Assembly (NCBI GenBank): GCA_964577175.1
Contig: CAZNYC010000007.1
Span: 1-55,171 of the forward strand
Direction of reading: 5' to 3'
DNA length: 55,171 bases
Origin: BS750m-G62 sp964577175
Lineage (GTDB): Bacteria > Planctomycetota > Phycisphaerae > FEN-1346
Shown here: positions 7,908 to 16,760 of the stretch, one piece after another
Layout of the letters: each line of letters begins with the position of its first letter
How positions within the stretch are numbered: position 1 is the stretch's first letter
Notes under the pieces: generated by a model
What the model saw: the letters and a program-made list of their open reading frames with translations, nothing else
The model's database searches: none
What the model was told of the DNA's origin: nothing
Position numbers and translations under genes: made by a program

Positions 7908-10900
7908 TTAACTTTTCTCCGCCGCCTTCCCCCAGCCCATGCGGACGAGAATCCACGTCACGGGGATCGTGACGATGGCGCCGACGGCGGCGGGCCCGGC
8001 CCAGGCGGCCCTTGCCTCCACCCGCGCGAGGGTGGCCAGCAGGCCCAGCACCACGGCCGCGCCGGGCGCCAGCAGGCTCACCGCCGCCAGCGCCTTGACG
8101 AGGACGGTCGATTTCTCGGCCAGGGGCCACGTCCGGCCCTCCGCCCGGGCCCGGACGGCGGTCCACGTGACGGCCACCCAGGCCAACTGGAGCACCGCCC
8201 ACACCCAGCCGATCCACATGCCGAAAAACGCGTCCGGGGCCTTCCAGAGGAGTGCGTAGTAGGCCAGCAGGCCCACGCCCACGATCGGGTACACCCACAC
8301 GTACACGCGGAACAGGTACTCGCGGAGGACCAGGATGGGGCTGGCGATGGCGATCGAGGAATACGTGCCCACCAGCGTGCCGAACAGCATCACGAACGCC
8401 AGGCCGTGCACCGTGGAGGCCTGCCCCGCGAAGACGTACAGGGCCATGACCGCCAGGAACGTGGTCGTGCTCGTCAAGACGGTCCGCGAGATGACCTGGT
8501 TGATGCTGCTGTTGACGACCGAGACGGACATCTCGCCGTGCCGGCCGCGGTTCTCGCGGATGCGGTCGAACACGACGATGGTGTCGTTGATCGAGTACCC
8601 GACGAGGGTCAGGAACGCGCCGACGACGGGCAGGTTGATCTTGAAGTCCGCCAGCAGGAGCGCGTCCCCCAGGAACGTATCGGCCAGGAGGGCGGCCACC
8701 GTCACGGCGCCGAGGGTGATCACCACGTCGTGCACCAGGGCGACCACCGCCGCCAACCCGGAGGCGAACTGGGCGAAACGGACCCAGATATAGACGATCA
8801 TCAGCGCGAGCGACAGGAGGATGGCCATGACGGCCTTGTCCCACGCCTCGGAGGCCATCGTCGGCTCGAACGACGTCGTGGACGCGAACGTCTGCTCGGT
8901 GCCGAGGGCCCGCTCGACGATCTCGGACCAGAACGCGGGGGTCGGCTGGGCGCCGCGCTTGGCGTCGAACGGCTGCTCGACCCAGAGGTCGAACGCCTTG
9001 AATTCGCCTGACCGTTCGGCCGGCACCGTGCCGCGCACCTCCACCAGCGTCCCCACCATGTCCGGGTACCGGTCGCGAAGGAAGACGTCGATGCATCGCT
9101 GGACCTCGCCGACCGGCAGGGGCGGGATGACCTCGGCCTGGATGCGCGTCATGCCGAGGAACCGCCGATACGCTCGCGGGATGTGCCGCACCGCCGGCGC
9201 CCCCGCCCCGGTGGCCGCCGGCGTGTCGACCGCCTCCTCGCCGGCTTGTTCCGCGGCCGGTTCGGCTTCTTCGCGGCTCGCTTCGCCGGCCGCTTCGGCG
9301 GCGGGTTCTTCATCGGCCGTCGGTACCGCCGGTTCGGCTTCCTCGGCCGGTGGAGCGGGCGTCTCGCGTTCATCGGCTTCGGTTTCGGCCTCCGTCTCGC
9401 CGGCCGTACCGGCCTCGCCGGGGTCGGCGGCTTCGCCGGGCGAACCGGCGGCGGGCAGACGGCCCTCGGTCTGCATGCGCCGGCGGATCACGTCCTCGGT
9501 AATCGGCGACGCCTCCACCGTGGCCTTGCTCGTGCCGAGGTCCGGCCGCATGTCGGCGAACTCGACGGCCAGGGCGTCCTTGACTTTCGCCTCGTCGGCC
9601 CCGATCTCGCCGGTGGCGGGCACGCTGATGAGGAACCGGTCCGTCTTCTCGCCGATGGGCTCGTACGCATACTCCAGTTCCTGCACGGTGGCGGTGGGGC
9701 CGAGGGCTTCGACCACCCGGCCGCGGACCTCATCGATGGGCACCTCTTCCCGTCCCTGGGGCACCTTGACGGCCAGTTCAACCTGCGTGCCGCCCGTGAA
9801 CTCGATGTCGTACTTCTCGTCGCCCCGCGCGAAGAACAGCATGGCCCCGATGGCGGCGGCGGCGCCGGAGACGACGACCGCCGGGCGGACGAACTTCATC
9901 CAGTCGATGGTCGGGTGGCTGAACAGGCGGAACATGGCGATGTCGCGCACCACGCCCCAGCGGATGCCCGTCTCGAAGATCATCCGCGTCACCACCACGG
10001 CCGTGAACATGCTGACCATGATGCCGATGATCATGACGACGGCGAAGCCCTTGACCTCCTCGGTCGCCAGGCCCGGGTACAGCAGGACGAACGCCGGGAT
10101 GAGGGTGGTGATGTTGGCGTCCAGAATCGTCCGGAACGCACTGTGGTACGCCCGCTTCAGGGCAAACGGGAGGCTGCCCTCCTTGCCCTTCTCCTCGCGC
10201 AGCCGCTCGAAGATGAGGACGTTGGCGTCGATGGCCATCGAGAGCGACAGGATCAGGCCCGCGATGCCCGGCAGCGTCCACGCCTGCCGCACCAGCGACA
10301 TGATGCAGACGATGAGCACGAGGTTCAGCAGGAGGGCGAAGTCCGCCACCAGGCCCGCAAACCGGTAGTAGATGAGGATAAACACGACGACCAGCCCGAA
10401 GCCGATGAGGCTGGCCTGGAACCCGCGCCGGATGTTGTCGGCCCCGAGTTCCGGGCCGACGGTCCGCTCGGTCACGGGGTCGCCGAGGCTGGCGGCCAGT
10501 TGGCCGGAGTTCAGGACCGTCACGACCTCGTCCCGCTCGCGGAGGGTGTCGTACCCCTCGATGATGCCGCCGGAGGACAGCGTCGCCCTCAGGACGGGGG
10601 CGGACTGGATGACGCCGTCCAGGAGGATGGCCATGTGCCGGCCCTTCATCTCCGGCCGCGTCAGCCGGGCCATACGGGCGCCGGCCTCCGCCTTGAGGCT
10701 GAAGACGACGATCGGCTCGCCGTTCTGGGTGGACGGCCGGGCCTGGGCCAGGTCCTGGCCGCTCACGTCCTGCCGGTCGGCAACGTCGACGAGGCCCTCG
10801 ACGGTCCGGGCCTCCTCATCGACCACGTAGACCCAGTTCCAGGCGTCGAGCAGGCCCTCTTTGTACCACGTCCACCCCTTGTCCTGGCGGAGCGGATACC

Positions 10901-11723
10901 ACTTGAACCGCGGGTCGCCGGGCGGCTGGCCGGCCTGCTTCCGGCGGACGATGCGGTCGAAGTTCGCCTTGTCGCGGTCCTCCTGGCGATTGACCATGAT
11001 GCGGAATTCGAGGAACCCCGCCTGCCCCACCAGCCTTTTGACGCGCGTCACGTCGCGCTGCGTGGCGAGGGCGTCGGTCAGCAGCCGCCGCCAGCGCTCA
11101 AGCGCCGCCTCGTCATCCGGGGCGACGGCGACGTAGGCGGCCACCTGCTCCCACCGCTGGTCCTCGCGCTGCCGGCCCACGATGGCGTAAGGGACGCGCT
11201 CGTCGGATTCCAGAAGGCGGACCTTCTCGGCCACGCGGTTCCGGACGTCGTCGACCCAGAGGGCCGGCTTCAGATGGACGACCAGCCGCGTGCCCGAGAG
11301 CAGCGTCTCGCGGTGCTCCTCGAAGGTCTCGACGGTCATCGTCTCGTCGCGGGCGCGGGCGTTCTGGACGGCTGTGGCCAGATCCTCCAGGGCCACCGGT
11401 TCGGTCTCGATCCGGACGCGGGTGCGGCGGCCGGGAAGGACGATCTCCAACCGGTGCTCGCCGATGGGGCGCACCGTGTAGCCGCGCGTCCCCTGGGGAT
11501 CGATGCGGCCGGTGATGACGCGCCTGGCCTCCTTGGCCGAGGGGGCCTCGCCGCCCTCCGGCGCACGGAGTTGGTAGATCAGGCTCGTTCCGCCCTGGAG
11601 GTCGATGCCCAGGCGGAAGAGGTCACGCAGGTCCGCCTGGGGATCCGAGACGACGCCCCACAGCGGGAACCCGACGATGACGGCGATGGCGATCAGACTG
11701 ACCCAGTAAACCCATCGACTCAT
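7908..11723 (-). CDS. secDF: Fused SecD-SecF protein translocase subunit
   Basis: 1271 residues; uses the proton-motive force to help export preproteins through SecYEG. The SecD half starts with a membrane helix and LGIDLQGGTSLIYQL, then a large periplasmic region and helices ~430-595 (MAIDANVLIFERLREE). The SecF half starts near residue 610 with YDIEFTGGTQVEL and has VGYSINDTIVVFDRIRENRG. Two oddities: an acidic Glu/Ala/Pro-rich insert (~750-848) within the SecF periplasmic domain, and about 140 extra C-terminal residues with roughly four more hydrophobic helices beyond the usual SecF end. CGAGG upstream supports this start; yajC lies just upstream, the usual order. Confidence 0.93.
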   Translation of the reverse strand: MSRWVYWVSLIAIAVIVGFPLWGVVSDPQADLRDLFRLGIDLQGGTSLIYQLRAPEGGEAPSAKEARRVITGRIDPQGTRGYTVRPIGEHRLEIVLPGRRTRVRIETEPVALEDLATAVQNARARDETMTVETFEEHRETLLSGTRLVVHLKPALWVDDVRNRVAEKVRLLESDERVPYAIVGRQREDQRWEQVAAYVAVAPDDEAALERWRRLLTDALATQRDVTRVKRLVGQAGFLEFRIMVNRQEDRDKANFDRIVRRKQAGQPPGDPRFKWYPLRQDKGWTWYKEGLLDAWNWVYVVDEEARTVEGLVDVADRQDVSGQDLAQARPSTQNGEPIVVFSLKAEAGARMARLTRPEMKGRHMAILLDGVIQSAPVLRATLSSGGIIEGYDTLRERDEVVTVLNSGQLAASLGDPVTERTVGPELGADNIRRGFQASLIGFGLVVVFILIYYRFAGLVADFALLLNLVLIVCIMSLVRQAWTLPGIAGLILSLSMAIDANVLIFERLREEKGKEGSLPFALKRAYHSAFRTILDANITTLIPAFVLLYPGLATEEVKGFAVVMIIGIMVSMFTAVVVTRMIFETGIRWGVVRDIAMFRLFSHPTIDWMKFVRPAVVVSGAAAAIGAMLFFARGDEKYDIEFTGGTQVELAVKVPQGREEVPIDEVRGRVVEALGPTATVQELEYAYEPIGEKTDRFLISVPATGEIGADEAKVKDALAVEFADMRPDLGTSKATVEASPITEDVIRRRMQTEGRLPAAGSPGEAADPGEAGTAGETEAETEADERETPAPPAEEAEPAVPTADEEPAAEAAGEASREEAEPAAEQAGEEAVDTPAATGAGAPAVRHIPRAYRRFLGMTRIQAEVIPPLPVGEVQRCIDVFLRDRYPDMVGTLVEVRGTVPAERSGEFKAFDLWVEQPFDAKRGAQPTPAFWSEIVERALGTEQTFASTTSFEPTMASEAWDKAVMAILLSLALMIVYIWVRFAQFASGLAAVVALVHDVVITLGAVTVAALLADTFLGDALLLADFKINLPVVGAFLTLVGYSINDTIVVFDRIRENRGRHGEMSVSVVNSSINQVISRTVLTSTTTFLAVMALYVFAGQASTVHGLAFVMLFGTLVGTYSSIAIASPILVLREYLFRVYVWVYPIVGVGLLAYYALLWKAPDAFFGMWIGWVWAVLQLAWVAVTWTAVRARAEGRTWPLAEKSTVLVKALAAVSLLAPGAAVVLGLLATLARVEARAAWAGPAAVGAIVTIPVTWILVRMGWGKAAEKS

Positions 11724-11773
11724 TGCAGCCTCGATTCGTGCAGAGGGTATTGCGGCTACGTTTCGCGTCTTGA

Positions 11774-11866
11774 GCGCGGGGGGGTTCCGTACCCGCCGCG
11801 AGGGATAAGCCGCGGCACGCCGCGGCCTACGATCCGGAGCGCGGGGGCTCTCCGTACCCGCCGCGC
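11774..11866. repeat. Family C hairpins flanking a family G palindrome
   Basis: Two family C hairpins (11774-11800 and 11839-11866) surround CGCGGCACGCCGCGGCCTAC (11812-11832). They occupy the yajC-secDF gap. The family G core recurs twice at 42731-42828. Confidence 0.7.
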
Positions 11867-11901
11867 ATCGCACCGTTGTGCCATGTTCCCCGCGCGCCGG
11901 C

Positions 11902-12282
11902 CTATTTCGATTCCTCTTCCTGTTCCTCGTCCTCTTCGCCGAGGACGCGGCTGATGGCGTCGCGGCTGACGCGCATGCGGGCGTCGGTCTTGTCGTCCAC
12001 GCGGATCGTGATCTCGTCCTCGCCCACGTTCGTCACCACGCCGTGGATACCGCCGATGGTCATCACGTGGTCGTTCCTGGCCAAGTTTTCGAGCATCTCC
12101 TGTTTGCGCCGCTCCGCCTCCTTCTGCTTCTTCTGCTGCGGCCGGATGAGCAGCAGGTAGAAGATGACAAACACCCCGCCCATCAGCAGCAGGGTCTGCC
12201 AACTGCACGGGGGCCCCTGCTGCTCCTGCTGCTCGGCCGGCGTTTCCTGTGAGTCGGCGGCCACGATCGCGTAGGTTTTCAC
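11902..12282 (-). CDS. yajC: YajC, preprotein translocase accessory subunit
   Basis: 126 residues. One membrane helix (TLLLMGGVFVIFYLLLIRPQ) is followed by the YajC signature QQKKQKEAERRKQEML and the small beta domain ARNDHVMTIGGIHGVVTNVG. The C-terminus is strongly acidic (GEEDEEQEEESK). The start is GTG at 12282, set by AGGACGG about 7 nt upstream; residues encoded further upstream are repeat derived. Works with SecDF, whose gene follows on the same strand. Confidence 0.92.
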   Translation of the reverse strand: MKTYAIVAADSQETPAEQQEQQGPPCSWQTLLLMGGVFVIFYLLLIRPQQKKQKEAERRKQEMLENLARNDHVMTIGGIHGVVTNVGEDEITIRVDDKTDARMRVSRDAISRVLGEEDEEQEEESK

Positions 12283-12321
12283 GGTTCCGTCCTTTCCGAA
12301 ACGGCTGCGCGACAGGTTATT

Positions 12322-12349
12322 GGCGCGGCGGGGCTCTGTACCCGCCGCG
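12322..12349. repeat. Family C hairpin between tgt and yajC
   Basis: GCGCGGCGGGGCTCTGTACC with CGCCGCGC. It separates the tgt stop codon from the yajC start. Confidence 0.65.
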
Positions 12350-12385
12350 CTATCCGTACCTGCACCCGTCCAAAGAGCCATACTT

Positions 12386-13669
12386 TTAGTCGGTTCCGGC
12401 GTATCTGTCAAGGATGGCCTGGGCCTCGTCGCGGAATCGGCCGGTCCGGACGGCCTCCCGCAGCCGCCCGAACAGCCGCGTGAAGAACCGCAGGTTGTGG
12501 ATGCTCACCAGGATCGGCCCGAGCATCTCCCCCGCCTGGAAGAAGTGCCGGATCGCCCCACGGCTAAAGGGCTGTTTCATCACCCCCTCTCCCTCGATGG
12601 GAGAGGGACGGCTCGTGCTTCGCAGCGAAGCGCTGCTTCGCCGAGTAGCAGGTGAGGGTGAATGCCGTGAACCAAGCGCCTGATCCCCCTCACCCTGCCC
12701 TCTCCCGCCGGGGGAGAGGGTATTGAAACAGCCGCGGCAGGCCGGGCAGTCGCATCCCGGCTCGATCGGCCGCGCGTCCGTCTTGAACCGCTCGTTCCGC
12801 AGCCGGATCATCCCCGTTTCCGTGTACGCCGAGGCGTTGCGGCCGTTGCGGGTCGGCAGGACGCAGTCGAAGAGGTCCACCCCCCGCTCGACGGCCGCGA
12901 TGACGTCCCGCGGTTCGCCCACGCCCATCAGATACCGGGGTTTATCGGCCGGAAGGAGGGGCGCGGTCCAGTCGAGGACGCGGCACAGGTTCGCGTGCCC
13001 CTCCCCCACGCTCACGCCCCCGACGGCGTAGCCGGGGAAGTCCATGGCCACGAGGGCCTCGGCGCACTGCCGGCGGAGGTCCTCTTCGACGCCACCCTGG
13101 ACGATGCCCCACAGGGCCTGGCCGTCGCGGGCGTGGGCCGCCAGGCATCGCGGCGCCCAGGCGAGGGTCCGCCGGACGGCCTCCACCACCTCCGGCCGCG
13201 GGCACGGGTACGGCGGGCAGATGTCCAGCGCCATGATGACGTCCGCCCCGAGCGCGTTCTGGGCCGCTACCGCCGATTCCGGCGTCAGGGCCACTTCCGC
13301 CCCGTCGATGTGGCTGCGGAACGTCAGGCCGTCGTCGGTCACCTCGCGGCGGTCGGCCAGGCTGAAGACCTGGTACCCGCCGCTGTCGGTCAGGACGGGC
13401 CGGTCCCAGCCCATGACGGCGTGCAGGCCGCCGAGGTCCCGGACGACCGCCTCCCCCGGCCGGAGCATCAGGTGATACGTGTTCGCCAGGACGATCTGGG
13501 CACCCACGGCCTCGAGCGTGTCGGGCAGGACGCCGCGCACCGTCGCCCGCGTCCCGACGGGGATGAACGCCGGCGTCTCGACGGTCCCGTGCGGCGTGGT
13601 GAGTCGCCCCGCGCGCGGCCCGGCCGCCGCGTCGCCGGCGAGCGGTTGCCATGTGACGGGGGAGGTCAT
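12386..13669 (-). CDS. tgt: tRNA-guanine transglycosylase with a repeat-encoded insert in its zinc site
   Basis: 427 residues. Exchanges guanine 34 for preQ1 in tRNAs with GUN anticodons, the base-exchange step of queuosine synthesis. Seen motifs: VLTDSGGYQVFSL, LDICPPYP, WGIVQGGV, and GVDLFDCVLPTRNGRN with the catalytic Asp. The zinc site starts CDCPAC, but the usual spacing of 25 residues to the His ligand grows to about 79, because ~54 extra residues come before SRGAIRHFFQAGEMLG. These residues are encoded exactly by a 164-bp terminal-repeat element (12570-12733). Frame is kept. queH, also a queuosine gene, lies 1.4 kb upstream on the same strand. Confidence 0.92.
   Translation of the reverse strand: MTSPVTWQPLAGDAAAGPRAGRLTTPHGTVETPAFIPVGTRATVRGVLPDTLEAVGAQIVLANTYHLMLRPGEAVVRDLGGLHAVMGWDRPVLTDSGGYQVFSLADRREVTDDGLTFRSHIDGAEVALTPESAVAAQNALGADVIMALDICPPYPCPRPEVVEAVRRTLAWAPRCLAAHARDGQALWGIVQGGVEEDLRRQCAEALVAMDFPGYAVGGVSVGEGHANLCRVLDWTAPLLPADKPRYLMGVGEPRDVIAAVERGVDLFDCVLPTRNGRNASAYTETGMIRLRNERFKTDARPIEPGCDCPACRGCFNTLSPGGRGQGEGDQALGSRHSPSPATRRSSASLRSTSRPSPIEGEGVMKQPFSRGAIRHFFQAGEMLGPILVSIHNLRFFTRLFGRLREAVRTGRFRDEAQAILDRYAGTD
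12570..12733 (-). mobile_element. MITE-like element inserted in tgt
   Basis: Ends are a perfect 10-bp inverted repeat (GGCTGTTTCA / TGAAACAGCC), each followed inward by a CCCTCTCCC ... GGGAGAGGG hairpin, with another inner palindrome (CTTCGCAGCGAAG). The 164-bp size equals the excess coding length of tgt. No transposase is encoded, and a 2-bp or no target duplication cannot be told apart by eye. A partial relative with the same CCCTCTCCC motif lies at the pectate lyase start (24338-24396). Confidence 0.8.
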
Positions 13670-13821
13670 GGGACGTGTGCTCGCTTCGCGCCCATCAACG
13701 GCACGCGCCGCGCAAGCGCGGCGGCACCATGTAAACGACACCGCCCACAGTTAGCCGCCCTGCTTGCAGGGCGCGTCTCTACCGGCGCGCGCCGAGTAAA
13801 CTCCGGCGGCTACATGTGCGA
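13670..13821. other. Short repeat-rich gap, no gene seen
   Basis: The stretch between the SpoIID-like gene and tgt contains GC-rich inverted repeats (for example GCCGCCCTGCTTGCAGGGCG) but no ORF with a ribosome-binding site and no clear promoter. Confidence 0.5.
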
Positions 13822-15072
13822 TCAATACGCACGAAGCAGGTCCACGCCGGGGTAGTAATACCGCAGAATCTGCTCGCCCGTCTGGCCGTGCGTCGCCAGG
13901 AACTGGGCGCCGAACTGGCACATCCCCACGCCGTGACCGAAGCCCCGCCCGCGCACCAGCGCGATCCGGTCGCCGTGGTCCTCGATCCAGAACCACGTGC
14001 TGGGCACCTTGGCGGCGCCGACCCAGATGCGCCAGTCGGAGGCCCGCACGAGGACGCGGCGGCCGGTCTCATCGACCAGGCGGATCCGCTTCGCCCGTCC
14101 GCCCGCCCCGGTCCGCTCGGCCACCTCGATGCGAGCGACGTTGCCCAGGGTCCGCAGCACGCCGGACCCGTTTCGCCGGATGGCCGCCGTGATCCCCGCC
14201 TTCGTCAGCACCACGGGGCTCTTCCAGCGATAGCGGGACGACTCGCGGCAATAGGTGCATCCCGTGCCGCCGCGAAGGGGCGGCGGCGTCCGGCCGCCGA
14301 AGACCGTCCCGGCGGGCGCCGTGTCGCCGCCGCACGTTGAATGGTAGTACGTAGGGAGCAGGAGCCGCCGGCCGTCCGCCTCGTACGTCGCCACGATGCC
14401 GGCCGTGGCACGGACGGCCTTCCAGGCCTTGGGCGTCTCGGCCTCCACCCCGCCGTAAACCTGGCTCATCGTCGTGTCGTACAGGTCGAAGCCGTCGCGG
14501 CGGCGCCGGTTCCGGTGCCGAAGGGCGTACGTCCGGGCGGCCACCGCCTGGGCCTTCAGCGCCTCCGCGTGCCAGGTGCGGTACATTTCCTTGGTCACCA
14601 CGCCCGCCAGGTACGCCTCCATCGGGACGAGGTTGACGACCCGCACGCGGCCGCCCACCGGCTCCAGCCGCAGGGACCCGCGATAGCGGCGCGGTCCGCG
14701 GCCGGGCACGTCGACCGTCACGAGGTTCTCGCCGGTGGCGTGAAGTTCCACCGGACCGTTGACGGTGGCGATGTCGCCGACGGCCAGGCCGCCGCCTGCG
14801 GCCCGGACGCCGGTCCAGTCGAGGCGGGCGCCGTGGGCGAGGTCGTCGTCGGCCCCCACCAGCCGCCACGGGCCATTGACCGCCACGCTGACGGCCGGGG
14901 CGTCCTTGCCGATCTTGACACGGATGCGGGGCACGTCCTCCGCCATCCAGGGCTGTCGCGGCCGTTCGCACGCGCAGCCGCTGAAGGCGAGGACGGCCAC
15001 GCCCGCCGCCAGGAAGGCATGAGGCACGCATCGACGAAGCGGGACGGACGGGCGCCGGCCACGGGGGATCAT
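13822..15072 (-). CDS. SpoIID/LytB-domain lipoprotein
   Basis: 416 residues. The N-terminus has an arginine-rich start, hydrophobic core and lipobox (LAFSGC), so it is probably a lipoprotein. The SpoIID domain is complete: LVPMEAYLAGVVTKEM, EALKAQAVAARTYAL, YHSTCGGDT and, at the end, GRGFGHGVGMCQFGA. In Bacillus SpoIID cuts denuded glycan strands of peptidoglycan; in non-sporeformers such proteins are thought to be cell-wall glycan-strand lytic enzymes. The start codon overlaps the queH stop (ATGA), so the two genes are translationally coupled. Confidence 0.88.
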   Translation of the reverse strand: MIPRGRRPSVPLRRCVPHAFLAAGVAVLAFSGCACERPRQPWMAEDVPRIRVKIGKDAPAVSVAVNGPWRLVGADDDLAHGARLDWTGVRAAGGGLAVGDIATVNGPVELHATGENLVTVDVPGRGPRRYRGSLRLEPVGGRVRVVNLVPMEAYLAGVVTKEMYRTWHAEALKAQAVAARTYALRHRNRRRRDGFDLYDTTMSQVYGGVEAETPKAWKAVRATAGIVATYEADGRRLLLPTYYHSTCGGDTAPAGTVFGGRTPPPLRGGTGCTYCRESSRYRWKSPVVLTKAGITAAIRRNGSGVLRTLGNVARIEVAERTGAGGRAKRIRLVDETGRRVLVRASDWRIWVGAAKVPSTWFWIEDHGDRIALVRGRGFGHGVGMCQFGAQFLATHGQTGEQILRYYYPGVDLLRAY

Positions 15073-15662
15073 GCGTCCCTTTCCGGATGGAGGATCTCGC
15101 CGCCGCCCTCGCCGCGATACACGTGCCGGCGGGTCGGCCCGAACCGTTCCTGTTCGCTGAACAGGCACCCGCAGTACTGCTGGCGGTAGAGGTTCCGCCG
15201 CTTCGCCTCGCGCGGGCCGCGCTCCGCCAGTGGACGCCAGTCTTCGTAAAGAAACCTCAGGCCGCGGGCGTCGCCCTCTTCCTCGCCGAGGCGCCGGACC
15301 GCCTCGTGGTCCTGGTGGATCGACACCAGCAGCGTGGTCGTGAATGCCTCGAAACCCCGGTCCGCCGCGGCGCGGGCCGTCTCGGCCAGCCGCAGACGGT
15401 AACACGCCTCGCACCGCGCGGGCCGGTCCCACGGCACGCGGCCGAGCCAGCCCTTGGGATCGTACCGCAGGTCGACGAGCAGGTCGAGGCCTTCGGCGTC
15501 GGCCAGGACCTGGAGACTCTTGGCCCGCCGGCGGAACTCCAAAAGCGGCATGACGTTCGGGTTGTAGAAGAAGAGCGTGAACGGCGACCTTTGCCGCAAC
15601 GGCTCCAGGATCGCCGCCGCGCACTCGCCGCAGCACGCGTGAACCAGCAGCGGGGGGTTCAT
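15069..15662 (-). CDS. queH: Epoxyqueuosine reductase QueH
   Basis: 197 residues. Performs the last step of queuosine synthesis, reducing epoxyqueuosine in tRNA with an iron-sulfur cluster. The family cysteines are visible: LLVHACCGECA near the N-terminus, RCEACYRLRL in the middle and QYCGC near the end, together with FFYNPNV. Start at 15662 overlaps the stop of the TPR/alpha-CTD gene (ATGA), and its stop overlaps the next start the same way. It replaces the unrelated QueG; neither queG nor queA is in the window. Confidence 0.9.
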   Translation of the reverse strand: MNPPLLVHACCGECAAAILEPLRQRSPFTLFFYNPNVMPLLEFRRRAKSLQVLADAEGLDLLVDLRYDPKGWLGRVPWDRPARCEACYRLRLAETARAAADRGFEAFTTTLLVSIHQDHEAVRRLGEEEGDARGLRFLYEDWRPLAERGPREAKRRNLYRQQYCGCLFSEQERFGPTRRHVYRGEGGGEILHPERDA

Positions 15663-16630
15663 TCGTTCAACGTCAGGCCGCATCGGCGGAGGACCTGCTT
15701 GACCTCGTTCAGGCTCGTCTCGCCGAAGTTCTTACAGGCCAGGAGTTTCTCTTCGGTCAGGTTGGCGAGGTCGCCGACCGTTTCCAGACCGAGGCGCTCC
15801 AGGGCCTTCCGGCTGCGGGCGCTGAGTTCGACGTCCTCCAGCGACGTCTCCTCGGCACCGGACCGCGCCGGGGCCGGCCGGCTGGCCGGCGCGGGCTGCG
15901 GCATGGCCTGCCGCTGGCCCTGGTCCTCCACGGCCATTCCGAGGTACAGGCCCTTGGACGCGAGCATCTCCTTGATCTCCTGGAGACTCGTCTCGCCGAA
16001 GTTCTTGTACGAGAGGAGTTCCTGCTCCGTGTGCTGGATGAGTTCGCCCAGCGTCCGGATGTTCATCTTCTTGAGGCAGTTGCGGCTGCGGACGCTGAGT
16101 TCGAAATCCGTGACCGGGATCTCGAGCACCTGGTTCCGTTTGTCGCGCCGGCGTTCGCGCTCCTCGTCGTAGTACATCGTGTGCGAGGCTTCGGCGTCGC
16201 GGAGGAACAGCCGAGCCCGCGCGTGGTTCGGGTTCACCGCCAGCACCCGCTCGTAGCACTCGATGGCCTCGTCGTACTGGCCGGCGTCCTCGTACAGGAC
16301 GCCCAGGTTCACCAGGGCCCCCTCGTGGACGGGCGGCTGCTGGATGCACTGCTTGTAATAGTCCATGGCCAGGTCTTCCTGGCCCCGCAGGTCGTACAGA
16401 TACGCCATGCGGAACAGCGTGCCGCGATGGGCCGGCTCCAGTTGCAGGGCCCGCTCGTAGGCGTCGAGGGCGTCTTCGTATCGGCCCTGGACCTCGCGGA
16501 CCATCCCCAGATGGTAATGGTAGGCGGCGGTGTCGGTCTCGCCGTCGGGGGTCTGCTGAAGGAGTTGCTCGGCCTCCTCGGCATGGCCGCTGAGGTAGGC
16601 CTTTTCGATATCGCTGAGCGTCTGTGCCAC
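15659..16630 (-). CDS. TPR protein with two RNA polymerase alpha-CTD-like domains
   Basis: 323 residues. Residues ~30-165 form TPR repeats (AYHYHLGMVREVQGRYEDAL, GALVNLGVLYEDAGQYDEAI). Then come two domains like the C-terminal domain of RNA polymerase alpha: FELSVRSRNCLKKMNIRTLG...KNFGETSL (~190-240) and VELSARSRKALERLGLETVG...KNFGETSL (~272-320). The first keeps the Arg and Asn that alpha-CTD uses to bind DNA; the second keeps the Arg only. Start is GTG at 16630 with AGGAGG 8 nt upstream. Such TPR/alpha-CTD proteins occur in planctomycetes; the role is unknown, possibly transcription-factor-like or polymerase binding. First gene of a tightly overlapping operon with queH. Confidence 0.85.
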   Translation of the reverse strand: MAQTLSDIEKAYLSGHAEEAEQLLQQTPDGETDTAAYHYHLGMVREVQGRYEDALDAYERALQLEPAHRGTLFRMAYLYDLRGQEDLAMDYYKQCIQQPPVHEGALVNLGVLYEDAGQYDEAIECYERVLAVNPNHARARLFLRDAEASHTMYYDEERERRRDKRNQVLEIPVTDFELSVRSRNCLKKMNIRTLGELIQHTEQELLSYKNFGETSLQEIKEMLASKGLYLGMAVEDQGQRQAMPQPAPASRPAPARSGAEETSLEDVELSARSRKALERLGLETVGDLANLTEEKLLACKNFGETSLNEVKQVLRRCGLTLNE

Positions 16631-16643
16631 GGTTTTGCCTCCT

Positions 16644-16706
16644 GTAGGGTGGGTGCTCCGCACCCACCGTTCTCCTCCGACCGCGTGGGTGCAATCACCC
16701 ACCGTA
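16644..16706. repeat. Family F palindrome (GTAGGGTGGGTGC type)
   Basis: GTAGGGTGGGTGCTCCGCAC followed by CCACCG, a short spacer, then GCGTGGGTGCAATCACCCAC and CGTAC. It lies in the leader of the TPR/alpha-CTD operon, immediately upstream of the AGGAGG. Confidence 0.8.
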
Positions 16707-16732
16707 CGCCTACGGCTCCAGCAGAATGGGAT

Positions 16733-16760
16733 AGTATATCAAGAAACCGGCGGTCTTCAA
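16733..16760 (-). promoter_or_regulatory. Promoter of the TPR/alpha-CTD-queH operon
   Basis: Minus strand TTGAAG (16760-16755), 16 bp, TATACT (16738-16733). The predicted start near 16726 leaves a leader of about 95 nt that contains the family F hairpin. Confidence 0.55.

Noticed and set aside
6663..11954. Long open frames on the + strand opposite secDF and the LysM gene
   Set aside because: They are antisense to well-recognised proteins, have His/Arg/Gly-rich composition typical of GC-rich shadow frames, and lack ribosome-binding sites.
12570..12733. A complete insertion sequence in tgt
   Set aside because: At 164 bp it cannot encode a transposase; only a non-autonomous element is supported.
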